A DNA stretch of 64,000 nt. It comes from Pseudomonas graminis (lineage in GTDB: Bacteria; Pseudomonadota; Gammaproteobacteria; Pseudomonadales; Pseudomonadaceae). The position numbers were made by a program, and so were the translations under genes. The notes under the pieces were generated by a model. The model was given only the letters and a program-made list of their open reading frames with translations, was not told the origin of the DNA and searched no databases. Each line of letters starts with the position of its first letter. The stretch's first letter is position 1. The stretch lies in assembly GCF_900111735.1 (NCBI RefSeq), contig NZ_FOHW01000020.1:46024-110023 (forward strand), given 5' to 3'. Of this stretch, positions 41,039 through 49,539 are shown one piece after another.

Positions 41039-42049
41039 ATGTCCCGCGTTACCTTGAGTCGTTATCTGATCGAGCAGACCCGCACCAACAACACCCCTGC
41101 CGATCTGCGCTTTCTGATTGAAGTCGTGGCGCGTGCGTGCAAGGAGATCAGCCACGCGGTATCCAAAGGTGCTCTGGGCGGCGTGCTCGGCAGCATGGGC
41201 ACCGAAAACGTGCAGGGTGAAGTGCAGAAGAAACTGGATGTGATGTCCAACGAGATTCTGCTCGAAGCCAACGAATGGGGTGGTCACCTGGCCGGCATGG
41301 CGTCCGAAGAAATGGACAACGCCTACCAGATCCCCGGTAAATACCCGAAAGGCGCCTACCTGCTGGTGTTCGACCCACTGGACGGTTCGTCCAACATCGA
41401 CATCAACGCCCCGGTCGGCACGATCTTCTCGGTGCTGCGTTGCCCCAACGAGTATCTGAGCCAGAACGAAGCGCTGAACGAGAAGGCGTTTCTGCAGCCA
41501 GGCACTCAGCAAGTCGCCGCCGGTTACGCCATCTACGGCCCGCAGACCATGCTGGTACTGACCCTGGGTGACGGCGTCAAGGGCTTCACCCTGGACCGCG
41601 AGATGGGCAGCTTTGTCCTCAGCCACGAAGACATCAAGATCCCGGAGTCCACCCAGGAATTCGCGGTCAACATGTCCAATCAGCGTCACTGGGAAGCCCC
41701 GGTCAAGCGCTACGTCGAAGAGCTGCTGGCTGGCGAAGACGGCCCGCTGAAGAAGAACTACAACATGCGTTGGGTCGCGGCGATGGTGGGCGACGTCCAC
41801 CGCATCCTGACCCGTGGCGGTCTGTTCATGTACCCGCGCGACTCCCGCGAGCCTTCCAAGCCGGGCAAGCTGCGCCTGATGTACGAAGCCAACCCGATGT
41901 CGTTCCTGGTTGAACAGGCCGGCGGCGCATCGACCGACGGCCATCAGCGCATCCTCGACATCCAGCCCGAAGGCCTGCACCAGCGGGTCGCCGTGTTTCT
42001 GGGTTCCAAAGAAGAAGTCGAGCGCGCCACGGCGTATCACAAGGAATAA
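41039..42049 (+). CDS. fbp: Fructose-1,6-bisphosphatase, class 1
   Basis: Fbp (336 residues) hydrolyses fructose-1,6-bisphosphate to fructose-6-phosphate, the committed gluconeogenic step. The metal and substrate site is [22 protein letters not shown] (Asp and Glu ligands around residues 110-120), with [16 protein letters not shown] and the [14 protein letters not shown] signature (about 275-295). It begins at ATG 41039 with GGAG upstream. It appears to be a single-gene unit, consistent with constitutive gluconeogenesis in Pseudomonas. Confidence 0.97.
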   Translation: MSRVTLSRYLIEQTRTNNTPADLRFLIEVVARACKEISHAVSKGALGGVLGSMGTENVQGEVQKKLDVMSNEILLEANEWGGHLAGMASEEMDNAYQIPGKYPKGAYLLVFDPLDGSSNIDINAPVGTIFSVLRCPNEYLSQNEALNEKAFLQPGTQQVAAGYAIYGPQTMLVLTLGDGVKGFTLDREMGSFVLSHEDIKIPESTQEFAVNMSNQRHWEAPVKRYVEELLAGEDGPLKKNYNMRWVAAMVGDVHRILTRGGLFMYPRDSREPSKPGKLRLMYEANPMSFLVEQAGGASTDGHQRILDIQPEGLHQRVAVFLGSKEEVERATAYHKE

Positions 42050-42106
42050 AGTTCTGAATGGCCGCTTTTGGCCTACGACGTGAATGGCATGCCCGCCGCA
42101 CCACTC

Positions 42107-42195
42107 TGTAGGAGCGCGCTTGCCCGCGAAATGCGGTGGGTCAGCAACCTATTCGTGACCGACAAAACGTAATCGCGGGCAAGCGCGCTCCTACA
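42107..42195. repeat. REPIN behind fbp
   Basis: An 89-base inverted REP pair with the same arms as the elements at 26679 and 36100 (TGTAGGAGCGCGCTTGCCCG), but with an unrelated centre. Confidence 0.9.
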
Positions 42196-42289
42196 GGGTT
42201 CGCGGCGAGCGCTGAGTCCGTCATCAACATCAATGACTGACGTTAGGCGCTGCGACGCTGCCCCCCCTTCGATTCAGGAGCTTCATCTC

Positions 42290-42544
42290 ATGTCTTTACG
42301 CACTCTCGCGGTGTTGTCGTTCTGCGTTCTGCTGGCGGCCTGCAGCAAGGTCACTCAGGAAAACTACTCGAAAATCACGGCCGGCATGCCCAAGGCGCAG
42401 GTCGAGCAATTGCTCGGCAGCCCGACCGAGTGCTCCGGCGCGTTGGGCATGTCCAGCTGCACATGGGGCGATGCGAAGACGTTCATCAGCGTCCAGTACG
42501 CCGCCGACAAGGTCGTGCTGTTTTCCGCGCAGGGCCTTGAATGA
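42290..42544 (+). CDS. Small BamE/OmlA-like outer-membrane lipoprotein
   Basis: This 84-residue lipoprotein has a signal with the lipobox Leu-Ala-Ala-Cys at about residues 14-17, followed by Ser-Lys, which favours outer-membrane sorting. The mature part YSKITAGMPKAQVEQLLGSP is the N-terminal pattern of the SmpA/OmlA (BamE) fold; two further Cys (TECSGA, MSSCTW) could form a disulphide. The ATG at 42290 follows CAGGAG by 9 bases. It overlaps the lipocalin start by 4 bases (ATGA). It is too divergent to be called BamE itself; the precise role is unknown. Confidence 0.82.
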   Translation: MSLRTLAVLSFCVLLAACSKVTQENYSKITAGMPKAQVEQLLGSPTECSGALGMSSCTWGDAKTFISVQYAADKVVLFSAQGLE

Positions 42545-43125
42545 GTATTCGTCAGGCATTGAAGTTCGGCGCTGTGGCGATAGCGGCGGTTTGGCTGGCT
42601 GGCTGTGCGGTCAAGTCTGAAAGCGAATCCATGGCGCCGAAGACGGTTGATCACGTCGACCTCAAGCGTTACCAGGGCACTTGGTACGAAGTGGCGAGGC
42701 TGCCGATGTTCTTCCAGCGCAACTGCGCGCAGTCCGAAGCGCACTACACGCTGAAGGATGATGGGAATATTGCCGTCACCAACCGCTGCCGTACGATCGA
42801 GGGCAAGTGGGAGGAGGCAAGCGGGACGGCTTCGCCGCAGATTCAGGGCAAGACCGACAAGCTGTGGGTCGTGTTCGATAACTGGTTCTCGAACCTCTTC
42901 CCGGGTGTGGCGAAGGGTGATTACTGGGTGCTGTACGTGAGCCCCGATTACAAAGTCGCTCTGGTCGGCAGCCCGAGCCGCAAGTTCCTGTGGCTGCTGT
43001 CGCGCACGCCTCAGGTGTCGGACTCAGTCCGTAACGACATGCTGATGAGAGCGCAGCAGCAGGGTTACGACACCACCAAGCTGATCTGGCGGGTGGCGGA
43101 TTCAAAAGTAGGCAAGGCAGACTAA
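42541..43125 (+). CDS. blc: Outer-membrane lipocalin Blc
   Basis: Blc (194 residues) is a bacterial lipocalin that binds lysophospholipids or fatty acids and is anchored in the outer membrane. It has a lipobox (Leu-Ala-Gly-Cys at about residues 19-22), then the lipocalin motif 1 YQGTWYEVARLPMFFQRNC. The VFDNWF and DYWVLYVSPDYKVALVGSP blocks follow, and a C-terminal helix with SRTPQVSDSVRNDMLMRAQ. Translationally coupled to the small lipoprotein upstream, suggesting a shared envelope task under stress. Confidence 0.93.
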   Translation: MSIRQALKFGAVAIAAVWLAGCAVKSESESMAPKTVDHVDLKRYQGTWYEVARLPMFFQRNCAQSEAHYTLKDDGNIAVTNRCRTIEGKWEEASGTASPQIQGKTDKLWVVFDNWFSNLFPGVAKGDYWVLYVSPDYKVALVGSPSRKFLWLLSRTPQVSDSVRNDMLMRAQQQGYDTTKLIWRVADSKVGKAD

Positions 43126-43130
43126 CCCTT

Positions 43131-43208
43131 CGCGAGCAAGCTCGCTCCCACAGGATGTTCATATGTCTGTGGAAGCGACCGGTGTGGCGCTCCACATTGC
43201 TTGCGAGT
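43131..43208. repeat. REP pair, one arm carrying an inserted segment
   Basis: CGCGAGCAAGCTCGCTCCCA is followed 13 bases later by the opposite arm interrupted by GACCGGTGTGGCGCTCCACA. The same inserted arm form occurs at 49380. It fills the gap between the convergent blc and hutF genes. Confidence 0.75.
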
Positions 43209-43234
43209 GTCTCGGGGCACTCACCGCAGATGCA

Positions 43235-44599
43235 TCAGCCCAGCAATTCCCGCAATACCTGAGTGAACGCACGGCTGCAAGGGCCTTCATCGGCATGATG
43301 GCCGTCGCGGATCACCCAGCGGCCATTGACCATCACATCCTTGATCTGACGATCACTACCGGCGAACAGCCAGCGATTGAGAATGGCATCGCCGGACGCC
43401 GTCGCGAGATACGGATCGTTGCCGTCCAGCACCAGCCAGTCCGCACGTTTGCCAACTTCCAAAGCGCCTACCGGTTGCCCCATCGCTTGTGCACCGCCCA
43501 ACAACGCCGCATCGTACAGCGTGCGTCCGACCATCGGTTGATCCGGCCGGTACAGGCGATTTCGACGTTGATCGCGCAGACGCTGGCCGTATTCCAGCCA
43601 ACGCAACTCTTCCACCACGCTCAGCGACACATGGCTGTCAGAGCCAATGCCCCAACGCCCGCCCTGGGCGATGTAATCCACCGCCGGAAAAATCCCGTCG
43701 CCCAGGTTCGCTTCGGTGGTCAGGCACAGTCCCGCGATCGCACGACTTTTCGCCATCAACGCCACTTCGTCCGGCTGGGCATGGGTCGCATGAACCAGGC
43801 ACCAGCGCCCATCGACCTCGACGTTTTCGTACAGCCATTGCAATGGCCGGCGACCGCTCCAGCTCAGGCAATCGTCGACTTCCTTTTGCTGCTCGGCGAT
43901 ATGGATGTGGATCGGGCAATGGCGGTCGCTGGCGGCCGTCACGTCGCTGATCTGCTGCGGGGTCACGGCGCGCAACGAATGAAAGCACAGCCCCAGCGCC
44001 TGGGCGGGTTCCGCGGCGATGACGGGCTTCAGGCGGGACTGCAGATCCAGGTAACTGTCGGTGCTATTGATGAACCGGCGCTGGCCCCCGTTCGGCGTCA
44101 GGCCGCCAAAACCGGAGTGGCTGTAGAGCACCGGCAGCAGGGTCATGCCGATGCCGACCGAACTCGCGGCCTGACTGACCTGCAGCGCCAGCTCGGCAGG
44201 GTCGGCATAGGGCTTGCCGGAGGTGTCCTGATGGACGTAGTGGAATTCCGCCACTGAGGTGAAGCCGCCCTTGAGCATTTCGATATACAGCTGCCGCGCG
44301 ATGACGCCGAGCTGCTGCGGGCTGATCTGCCCGACGAGGCGATACATCAGGTCGCGCCAGGTCCAGAAACTGTCATTGGGATTGCCGGCCACTTCCGCCA
44401 GGCCCGCCATGGCGCGCTGAAAAGCGTGGGAGTGCAGATTGGGCATACCCGGCACGACAGGCCCGTTGAGCAGTTCGGCGTCACCGGCATCGGCGTCGGC
44501 CTGAACATGACTCAACAGCCCATCAGCGCTGACCTCGAAACGTACGTTGCTGGCCCAGCCGGTGGGCAATAACGCGCGTTCGGCAAAGAAAACGGACAT
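43235..44599 (-). CDS. hutF: Formimidoylglutamate deiminase
   Basis: HutF (454 residues) converts N-formimino-L-glutamate to N-formyl-L-glutamate and ammonia in the five-step histidine pathway of pseudomonads. It is an amidohydrolase-superfamily enzyme. The metal HxH motif is in PNLHSHAFQRAM (about residue 56), further ligands in HIHIAEQQKEVDDC and LVHATHA, and GIGSDSHVSLS gives the Asp. The gene is divergent from hutC with an operator-like palindrome in between. It removes the product of HutI before HutG. Confidence 0.95.
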   Translation of the reverse strand: MSVFFAERALLPTGWASNVRFEVSADGLLSHVQADADAGDAELLNGPVVPGMPNLHSHAFQRAMAGLAEVAGNPNDSFWTWRDLMYRLVGQISPQQLGVIARQLYIEMLKGGFTSVAEFHYVHQDTSGKPYADPAELALQVSQAASSVGIGMTLLPVLYSHSGFGGLTPNGGQRRFINSTDSYLDLQSRLKPVIAAEPAQALGLCFHSLRAVTPQQISDVTAASDRHCPIHIHIAEQQKEVDDCLSWSGRRPLQWLYENVEVDGRWCLVHATHAQPDEVALMAKSRAIAGLCLTTEANLGDGIFPAVDYIAQGGRWGIGSDSHVSLSVVEELRWLEYGQRLRDQRRNRLYRPDQPMVGRTLYDAALLGGAQAMGQPVGALEVGKRADWLVLDGNDPYLATASGDAILNRWLFAGSDRQIKDVMVNGRWVIRDGHHADEGPCSRAFTQVLRELLG

Positions 44600-44622
44600 G
44601 ACTCGGCACCCCTCGCTTGAAA

Positions 44623-44643
44623 TTGTCTATACATATACAGACG
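44623..44643. promoter_or_regulatory. Imperfect palindrome, possible HutC operator between hutF and hutC
   Basis: TTGTCTATACATATACAGAC is an imperfect palindrome (14 of 18 central bases pair) resembling the TGTA-N2-TACA sites of HutC. It lies about 25 bases before the hutF start and 110 before hutC. The better site is upstream of hutU. Confidence 0.5.
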
Positions 44644-44750
44644 TTTATACGGTCGGTAAACTTCGCCGCGCTTGTCGGCACACGTGTTAATCGCTAGCGT
44701 GGACGCTGTAATCTCTTTCGCCTGAATAACGCCATAACAAGGATTTCTCT

Positions 44751-45500
44751 GTGCCGACTCCGCCTGCCAATTTGCCGCTGGCTTCCCAGATGGGTGACAG
44801 TCCGGCGCCGCTGTACGCCAGGGTGAAGCACATGATCACCCAGCAGATTCAGAACGGCACTTGGCCGCCGCACCACCGCGTGCCGTCCGAGAGCGAACTG
44901 GTGACGCAACTGGGCTTCAGCCGCATGACCATCAACCGTGCCCTGCGCGAGATGACCGCCGAAGGGATGTTGGTGCGCATGCAGGGCGTCGGCACGTTCG
45001 TCGCCGAGCCCAAGACTCAATCCGCGCTGTTCGAGGTGCATAACATTGCCGACGAGATCGCCGCCCGCGGTCACGCCCACACCTGCCAGGTCATCATCCT
45101 CACCGAAGAAGCTGCCGGTTCCGAACGCGCGCTGGCGCTGGACATGCGTGAAGGCCAGCGGGTGTTTCATTCGCTGATCGTGCATTTCGAAAACGACATT
45201 CCCGTGCAAATCGAAGACCGTTTCGTCAACGCCCTCGTCGCGCCGGACTACCTACAGCAGGATTTCACCCAACAAACGCCCTACGCCTACCTATCCCAGG
45301 TCGCGCCGCTGACCGAAGGTGAGCACGTGGTTGAGGCGATTCTCGCCGAGCCCGACGAATGCAAGTTGCTACAGATCGAGAAGGGCGAGCCGTGCCTGCT
45401 GGTGCGTCGACGCACCTGGTCCGGCCGTCAACCGGTGACCGCCGCCCGCCTGATTCACCCCGGCTCACGCCACCGCCTGGAAGGACGCTTCAGTAAATGA
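44751..45500 (+). CDS. hutC: Histidine utilisation repressor HutC
   Basis: HutC (249 residues) is a GntR-family repressor of the hut genes that is released by urocanate. The winged helix DNA-binding domain covers about residues 22-90 (PLYARVKHMITQQI, WPPHHRVPSESELV, FSRMTINRALREM, VGTFVAEP). A UTRA ligand domain follows, ending with WSGRQPVTAARLIHPGSRHRL. The start is GTG at 44751, with AAGGA 8 bases upstream. The stop overlaps hutD in an ATGA. Confidence 0.95.
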   Translation: MPTPPANLPLASQMGDSPAPLYARVKHMITQQIQNGTWPPHHRVPSESELVTQLGFSRMTINRALREMTAEGMLVRMQGVGTFVAEPKTQSALFEVHNIADEIAARGHAHTCQVIILTEEAAGSERALALDMREGQRVFHSLIVHFENDIPVQIEDRFVNALVAPDYLQQDFTQQTPYAYLSQVAPLTEGEHVVEAILAEPDECKLLQIEKGEPCLLVRRRTWSGRQPVTAARLIHPGSRHRLEGRFSK

Positions 45501-46090
45501 CTCAACTGACTGTTCTGCGCGCTGCGGACTACCCGCGCATGCCCTGGAAAAACGGTGGCGGCAGCACCGAGGAAATCACCCGCGATGCCGGCGAAGGCCT
45601 GGAAGGTTTCGGCTGGCGGCTGTCGATTGCCGACATCGGCCAGTCGGGCGGCTTTTCGGTGTTCGCCGGTTATCAGCGCATCATTACCGTGCTGCAAGGC
45701 ACAGGCATGACGCTGAATATCGATGGCAAGGACAGCGAGCCACTGCTGCCGTCCGATCCGTTCGCGTTCAGCGGCGACAGCGCGGTGTCGTGCACACTGC
45801 TCGACGGCCCGATCCGCGACTTCAACCTGATCTACTCGCCAGCCCGCTACCGCGCGCGCCTGCAGTGGATCGATGTGATGCAGCCCCAGCGTTTTTTTAG
45901 TTCGGCCGATGTGTTTCTGGTGTTCAGCACCGCCGAGCAGATGGCCGCCAATGTCGGCGAGCACCCGCCGCAAGTGCTCGAAAAACATGACTGCTTACAA
46001 TTGGACAATGCCCCGGGCACGCTGCTGGAGACGGTGCTCTACGCCCCGCGCGCCAGCCGCGTGTGCGTGATCGAGCTGTCGCGCGTCTGA
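45497..46090 (+). CDS. hutD: HutD family cupin protein
   Basis: HutD (197 residues) is a two-domain cupin-like protein encoded in many hut operons. In P. fluorescens it is thought to limit hut expression, perhaps by binding a pathway intermediate. The sequence contains [15 protein letters not shown] at the start, [23 protein letters not shown] and [20 protein letters not shown], which are family blocks. It is coupled to hutC. No catalytic function is known. Confidence 0.93.
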   Translation: MTQLTVLRAADYPRMPWKNGGGSTEEITRDAGEGLEGFGWRLSIADIGQSGGFSVFAGYQRIITVLQGTGMTLNIDGKDSEPLLPSDPFAFSGDSAVSCTLLDGPIRDFNLIYSPARYRARLQWIDVMQPQRFFSSADVFLVFSTAEQMAANVGEHPPQVLEKHDCLQLDNAPGTLLETVLYAPRASRVCVIELSRV

Positions 46091-46145
46091 GTCCCGCCAC
46101 CCCTGTGTTAGATTGCGTCTTTTTTTCGCCAGCACAGGGACGACC

Positions 46146-47324
46146 ATGACGACGCTCAACGACAACAAAGAAAGCCCACGAGCCCTCGCCATCCTTGCCA
46201 GTTTTCTCGCATCGGAATCGGCAGGCGGCCTCGTGCTGATGGGTGCCGCCCTCGCAGCGATCATCGTCGCCAACTCCCCCCTCGCCCCCTCGTACTTCGC
46301 CGCACTGCACAGTGTCTGGGGCGGGCTGTCGATCGAGCTATGGATCAACGACGGGCTGATGGCGATCTTCTTTCTGATGGTCGGTCTGGAAATCAAACGC
46401 GAAGTATTGGCCGGTGGTCTTTCCACCTGGGGCCAGCGTGCGCTCCCCGGTTTTGCGGCAGCGGGTGGCATGTTGGTGCCGGCGCTGATCTACATCGGCG
46501 TCAACATGGGCAACGCCGAAACCATGAGTGGCTGGGCGATCCCTGCCGCCACCGACATTGCCTTTGCCCTTGGCGTGCTGTCGTTGCTGGGCAAGCGGGT
46601 GCCGACGTCGCTGAAGGTGTTTCTGGCCGCACTGGCGATTCTCGATGACCTGGGCGCCGTCACCATCATCGCGCTGTTTTACAGCACCGGCCTGAACATG
46701 CCGATGCTCGGCGCCTCGTTCGCGACGCTGGCCGTGCTGGTGATCATGAACCGCATGGGCGTGCAGCGATTGCTGCCGTATCTGCTGCTGGGTCTGTTGT
46801 TGTGGTTCTTCGTGCTGCAATCAGGCGTGCACGCAACGTTGGCCGGTGTGGCGCTGGCCCTGTGCATTCCGCTGGGCACGCGTAAAGAAGAAGCCCGCTC
46901 GCCGCTGCTGTTTCTCGAAGAAAAAATGCACTACTGGGTGGCATTTGCGGTGGTGCCAATTTTCGGCTTTGCCAACGCGGGCGTGTCCCTGTCGGGGATT
47001 ACCCTCGGCAATCTGGTCGACCCGGTGCCGCTGGGTGTCGCGCTGGGGTTGTTTGTCGGCAAGCAGATCGGTGTATTTCTCGCGGCGGTGCTGGCGATCC
47101 GATCCGGGCTGGCGACACTGCCGGAAGGCAGCAACTGGACGCAGCTGTATGGCGTAGCCCTGCTCTGCGGGATCGGCTTCACCATGAGCCTGTTCATCGG
47201 CAACCTGGCCTTCCCGGGCGCAGCGCATTTGATCGATGAAGTGAAAGTGGGCGTGTTGCTGGGCTCGATCGCGTCGGCGCTTGCCGGGGTGTGGCTGTTG
47301 CGCAGCAAGCTGGCTCAGCACTGA
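46146..47324 (+). CDS. nhaA: Na+/H+ antiporter NhaA
   Basis: NhaA (392 residues) exchanges two protons for one sodium ion in the inner membrane and protects against sodium and high pH. The ion-binding pair is in [16 protein letters not shown] (two acidic/Thr-Asp positions about residue 138), and [17 protein letters not shown] carries the other essential Asp pair. [13 protein letters not shown] and [15 protein letters not shown] are family blocks; about 11-12 membrane helices are present. The ATG at 46146 is preferred to an upstream TTG-type start without signal. It sits between hutD and hutU on the same strand, separated by 55 and 345 bases, and so interrupts the hut genes. Confidence 0.95.
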   Translation: MTTLNDNKESPRALAILASFLASESAGGLVLMGAALAAIIVANSPLAPSYFAALHSVWGGLSIELWINDGLMAIFFLMVGLEIKREVLAGGLSTWGQRALPGFAAAGGMLVPALIYIGVNMGNAETMSGWAIPAATDIAFALGVLSLLGKRVPTSLKVFLAALAILDDLGAVTIIALFYSTGLNMPMLGASFATLAVLVIMNRMGVQRLLPYLLLGLLLWFFVLQSGVHATLAGVALALCIPLGTRKEEARSPLLFLEEKMHYWVAFAVVPIFGFANAGVSLSGITLGNLVDPVPLGVALGLFVGKQIGVFLAAVLAIRSGLATLPEGSNWTQLYGVALLCGIGFTMSLFIGNLAFPGAAHLIDEVKVGVLLGSIASALAGVWLLRSKLAQH

Positions 47325-47347
47325 TCCAGCTCTGACAGCAGACTCTC

Positions 47348-47398
47348 TGTTACCCCCAGCCACGCACTGTGCTGGGGCGCGCGCACCGAAAAGTAACA
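47348..47398. promoter_or_regulatory. Possible CbrB half-sites upstream of hutU
   Basis: TGTTAC (47348-47353) and GTAACA (47393-47398) are inverted half-sites of the kind reported for the CbrB activator, which drives hut genes in pseudomonads. They lie 55-105 bases upstream of the sigma-54 promoter, a normal distance for an enhancer-binding protein. Their spacing is wider than in known sites, so the call is tentative. Confidence 0.35.
47354..47377 (+). terminator. Hairpin behind nhaA
   Basis: CCCCAGC / GCTGGGG form a 7-bp stem with a 10-base loop, 29 bases past the nhaA stop. There is no T tract, so it may work only as a 3' stabiliser or a weak terminator. Confidence 0.4.
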
Positions 47399-47452
47399 AT
47401 TTCCTTCTTTTCACCTTCCTTGCATCCATAACCCTTCGCACGACTGAATCCC

Positions 47453-47468
47453 TGGCAAGCCCGACGCA
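47453..47468 (+). promoter_or_regulatory. Sigma-54 type promoter (-24/-12) of hutU
   Basis: TGGCAAGCCCGACGCA has the invariant GG and GC separated by exactly 10 bases, as in sigma-54 promoters. It would start transcription near 47480, about 190 bases before hutU and upstream of the HutC operator. Sigma-54 and CbrB dependence of hutU is known in P. fluorescens. Confidence 0.55.
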
Positions 47469-47528
47469 ATGCGGGCCGACGGGATTTCTGCGCCTGCGAA
47501 ACCAACATTGGCCTCTTGGTTGCATATG

Positions 47529-47542
47529 CTTGTATGTACAAG
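47529..47542. promoter_or_regulatory. HutC operator upstream of hutU
   Basis: CTTGTATGTACAAG contains TGTA-N2-TACA, the published HutC core, and is palindromic except at the centre. It lies about 50 bases downstream of the predicted sigma-54 start, where bound repressor would block elongation. Confidence 0.75.
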
Positions 47543-47669
47543 TAAGCATGAGTCGATAAAAGCCGCTCCCGATCAGTTCGGATTACACGGCGAGACTCAT
47601 GCAGAACCTTATTCCCACGTTCGTCACGGGCCCCGCGTCCAGGCCGGATTGATCATCGAGGATTGTTAA

Positions 47670-49367
47670 GTGACTACTGACCACAACACCCCTGCTCCGC
47701 AATGGACCAAACGCCGCGATGTGGAAATCCGCGCAGCCCGTGGCACGCAACTGACCGCCAAGAGCTGGATGACCGAGGCGCCGTTGCGGATGTTGATGAA
47801 CAACCTCGACCCGGAAGTCGCCGAGAACCCGAACGAACTGGTGGTCTACGGCGGTATCGGTCGTGCGGCGCGTAACTGGGAATGCTATGACAAGATCGTC
47901 GAAAGCCTGACGAACCTGAATGACGACGAAACCCTGCTGGTGCAGTCCGGCAAACCGGTCGGCGTGTTCAAGACCCACAGCAACGCGCCCCGCGTGCTGA
48001 TCGCCAACTCCAATCTGGTCCCTCACTGGGCGAGCTGGGAGCACTTCAACGAACTGGATGCAAAAGGCCTGGCGATGTACGGCCAGATGACCGCCGGCAG
48101 CTGGATCTACATCGGTAGCCAGGGCATCGTTCAAGGCACCTACGAAACCTTCGTCGAAGCCGGCCGCCAGCATTACGATGGCAACCTGAAAGGCCGTTGG
48201 GTACTGACCGCAGGCCTCGGCGGCATGGGCGGCGCGCAGCCACTCGCTGCCGGCATGGCGGGCGCCTGCTCGCTGAACATCGAATGCCAGCAAAGCCGCA
48301 TCGATTTCCGCCTGAAAACCCGCTATGTCGACGAGCAAGCCACGGACCTCGACGACGCCCTCGCCCGCATCGCCAAATACACCGCCGAAGGCAAGGCGAT
48401 CTCCATCGCCCTGTGCGGCAACGCCGCCGAGATCCTTCCGGAAATGGTCCGTCGTGGCGTGCGCCCGGACATGGTCACCGACCAGACCAGCGCCCACGAT
48501 CCGCTCAACGGCTACCTGCCAAAAGGCTGGACCTGGGAGCAGTACCGCGAGCGCGCCGCCACCGAGCCTGCCGCAGTGGTCAAGGCTGCCAAGCAGTCCA
48601 TGGCCGAGCACGTCGAAGCCATGCTGGCGTTCCAGAAAATGGGCGTGCCGACGTTCGATTACGGCAACAACATCCGTCAGATGGCCAAAGAAGTCGGCGT
48701 AACCCATGCCTTCGACTTCCCCGGCTTTGTGCCTGCTTACATTCGCCCGCTGTTCTGCCGTGGCGTCGGTCCGTTCCGCTGGGCCGCGCTGTCGGGCAAT
48801 CCTGAAGACATCTACAAGACCGACGCCAAAGTCAAAGAGCTGATCCCGGACGACGCGCACCTGCACAACTGGCTGGACATGGCCCGCGAGCGCATCAGCT
48901 TCCAGGGTCTGCCGGCGCGTATCTGCTGGGTCGGCCTGGGCCAGCGCGCCAAACTGGGCCTGGCCTTCAACGAAATGGTCCGCAGCGGCGAGCTGTCGGC
49001 GCCGGTGGTGATCGGTCGTGATCACCTCGACTCCGGCTCCGTGGCCAGCCCCAACCGCGAGACCGAGTCGATGCAGGACGGCTCCGACGCCGTGTCCGAC
49101 TGGCCGCTGCTCAACGCCCTGCTCAACACCGCGAGCGGCGCGACCTGGGTCTCGCTGCACCATGGCGGCGGCGTCGGCATGGGTTTCTCGCAGCACTCGG
49201 GCATGGTCATCGTCTGCGACGGCACCGATGAAGCTGCCGAACGTATCGCCCGAGTCCTGCACAACGACCCGGCCACCGGTGTGATGCGTCATGCCGATGC
49301 GGGGTATCAGATCGCGATCGACTGCGCCAAAGAGCAGGGTCTCAACCTGCCGATGATTAACGGCTAA
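47670..49367 (+). CDS. hutU: Urocanate hydratase
   Basis: HutU (565 residues) adds water to urocanate to give imidazolone propionate, using tightly bound NAD+ as electrophile. Family blocks include [31 protein letters not shown], the NAD-binding [17 protein letters not shown] (about residue 185), [17 protein letters not shown] with the catalytic-site Cys upstream (ALCGNA region) and the C-terminal [17 protein letters not shown]. It starts at GTG 47670; ATGs nearby are out of frame. It is the first structural gene of the long hutU-G stretch. Confidence 0.97.
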   Translation: MTTDHNTPAPQWTKRRDVEIRAARGTQLTAKSWMTEAPLRMLMNNLDPEVAENPNELVVYGGIGRAARNWECYDKIVESLTNLNDDETLLVQSGKPVGVFKTHSNAPRVLIANSNLVPHWASWEHFNELDAKGLAMYGQMTAGSWIYIGSQGIVQGTYETFVEAGRQHYDGNLKGRWVLTAGLGGMGGAQPLAAGMAGACSLNIECQQSRIDFRLKTRYVDEQATDLDDALARIAKYTAEGKAISIALCGNAAEILPEMVRRGVRPDMVTDQTSAHDPLNGYLPKGWTWEQYRERAATEPAAVVKAAKQSMAEHVEAMLAFQKMGVPTFDYGNNIRQMAKEVGVTHAFDFPGFVPAYIRPLFCRGVGPFRWAALSGNPEDIYKTDAKVKELIPDDAHLHNWLDMARERISFQGLPARICWVGLGQRAKLGLAFNEMVRSGELSAPVVIGRDHLDSGSVASPNRETESMQDGSDAVSDWPLLNALLNTASGATWVSLHHGGGVGMGFSQHSGMVIVCDGTDEAAERIARVLHNDPATGVMRHADAGYQIAIDCAKEQGLNLPMING

Positions 49368-49379
49368 AGCACTTCCCTA

Positions 49380-49492
49380 TAGGAGTGACCGCGGTGGCGC
49401 TCCACCTTGCTCGCGATAGCGTCGGACCATTCAACATTGATGGCGCCCGACATTACGAAATCGCGAGCAAGCCCACTCCTACGGAGAGATGC
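49380..49492. repeat. REPIN between hutU and the NCS1 transporter gene, with a modified left arm
   Basis: The left arm reads TAGGAGTGACCGCGGTGGCG then CTCCACCTTGCTCGCGAT, i.e. the usual arm with an inserted segment; the right arm AATCGCGAGCAAGCCCACTC is ordinary. It sits inside the hut operon. Confidence 0.8.
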
Positions 49493-49539
49493 ATTCCGCA
49501 GTTATGCGTCCCAACATTCGACTTACGGGGATCTTCGCA

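Larger units (their letters stand above)
47325..47669. other. Regulatory stretch between nhaA and hutU
   Basis: These 345 bases carry the features listed separately: a hairpin, two CbrB-like half-sites, a sigma-54 promoter and a HutC operator. No gene is supported here. The spacing suggests the main promoter for hutU and the genes behind it. Confidence 0.7.

Noticed and set aside
47583..49292. 569-codon open frame opposite hutU
   Set aside because: Antisense shadow of hutU caused by high third-position GC; hutU is unmistakable on the plus strand.
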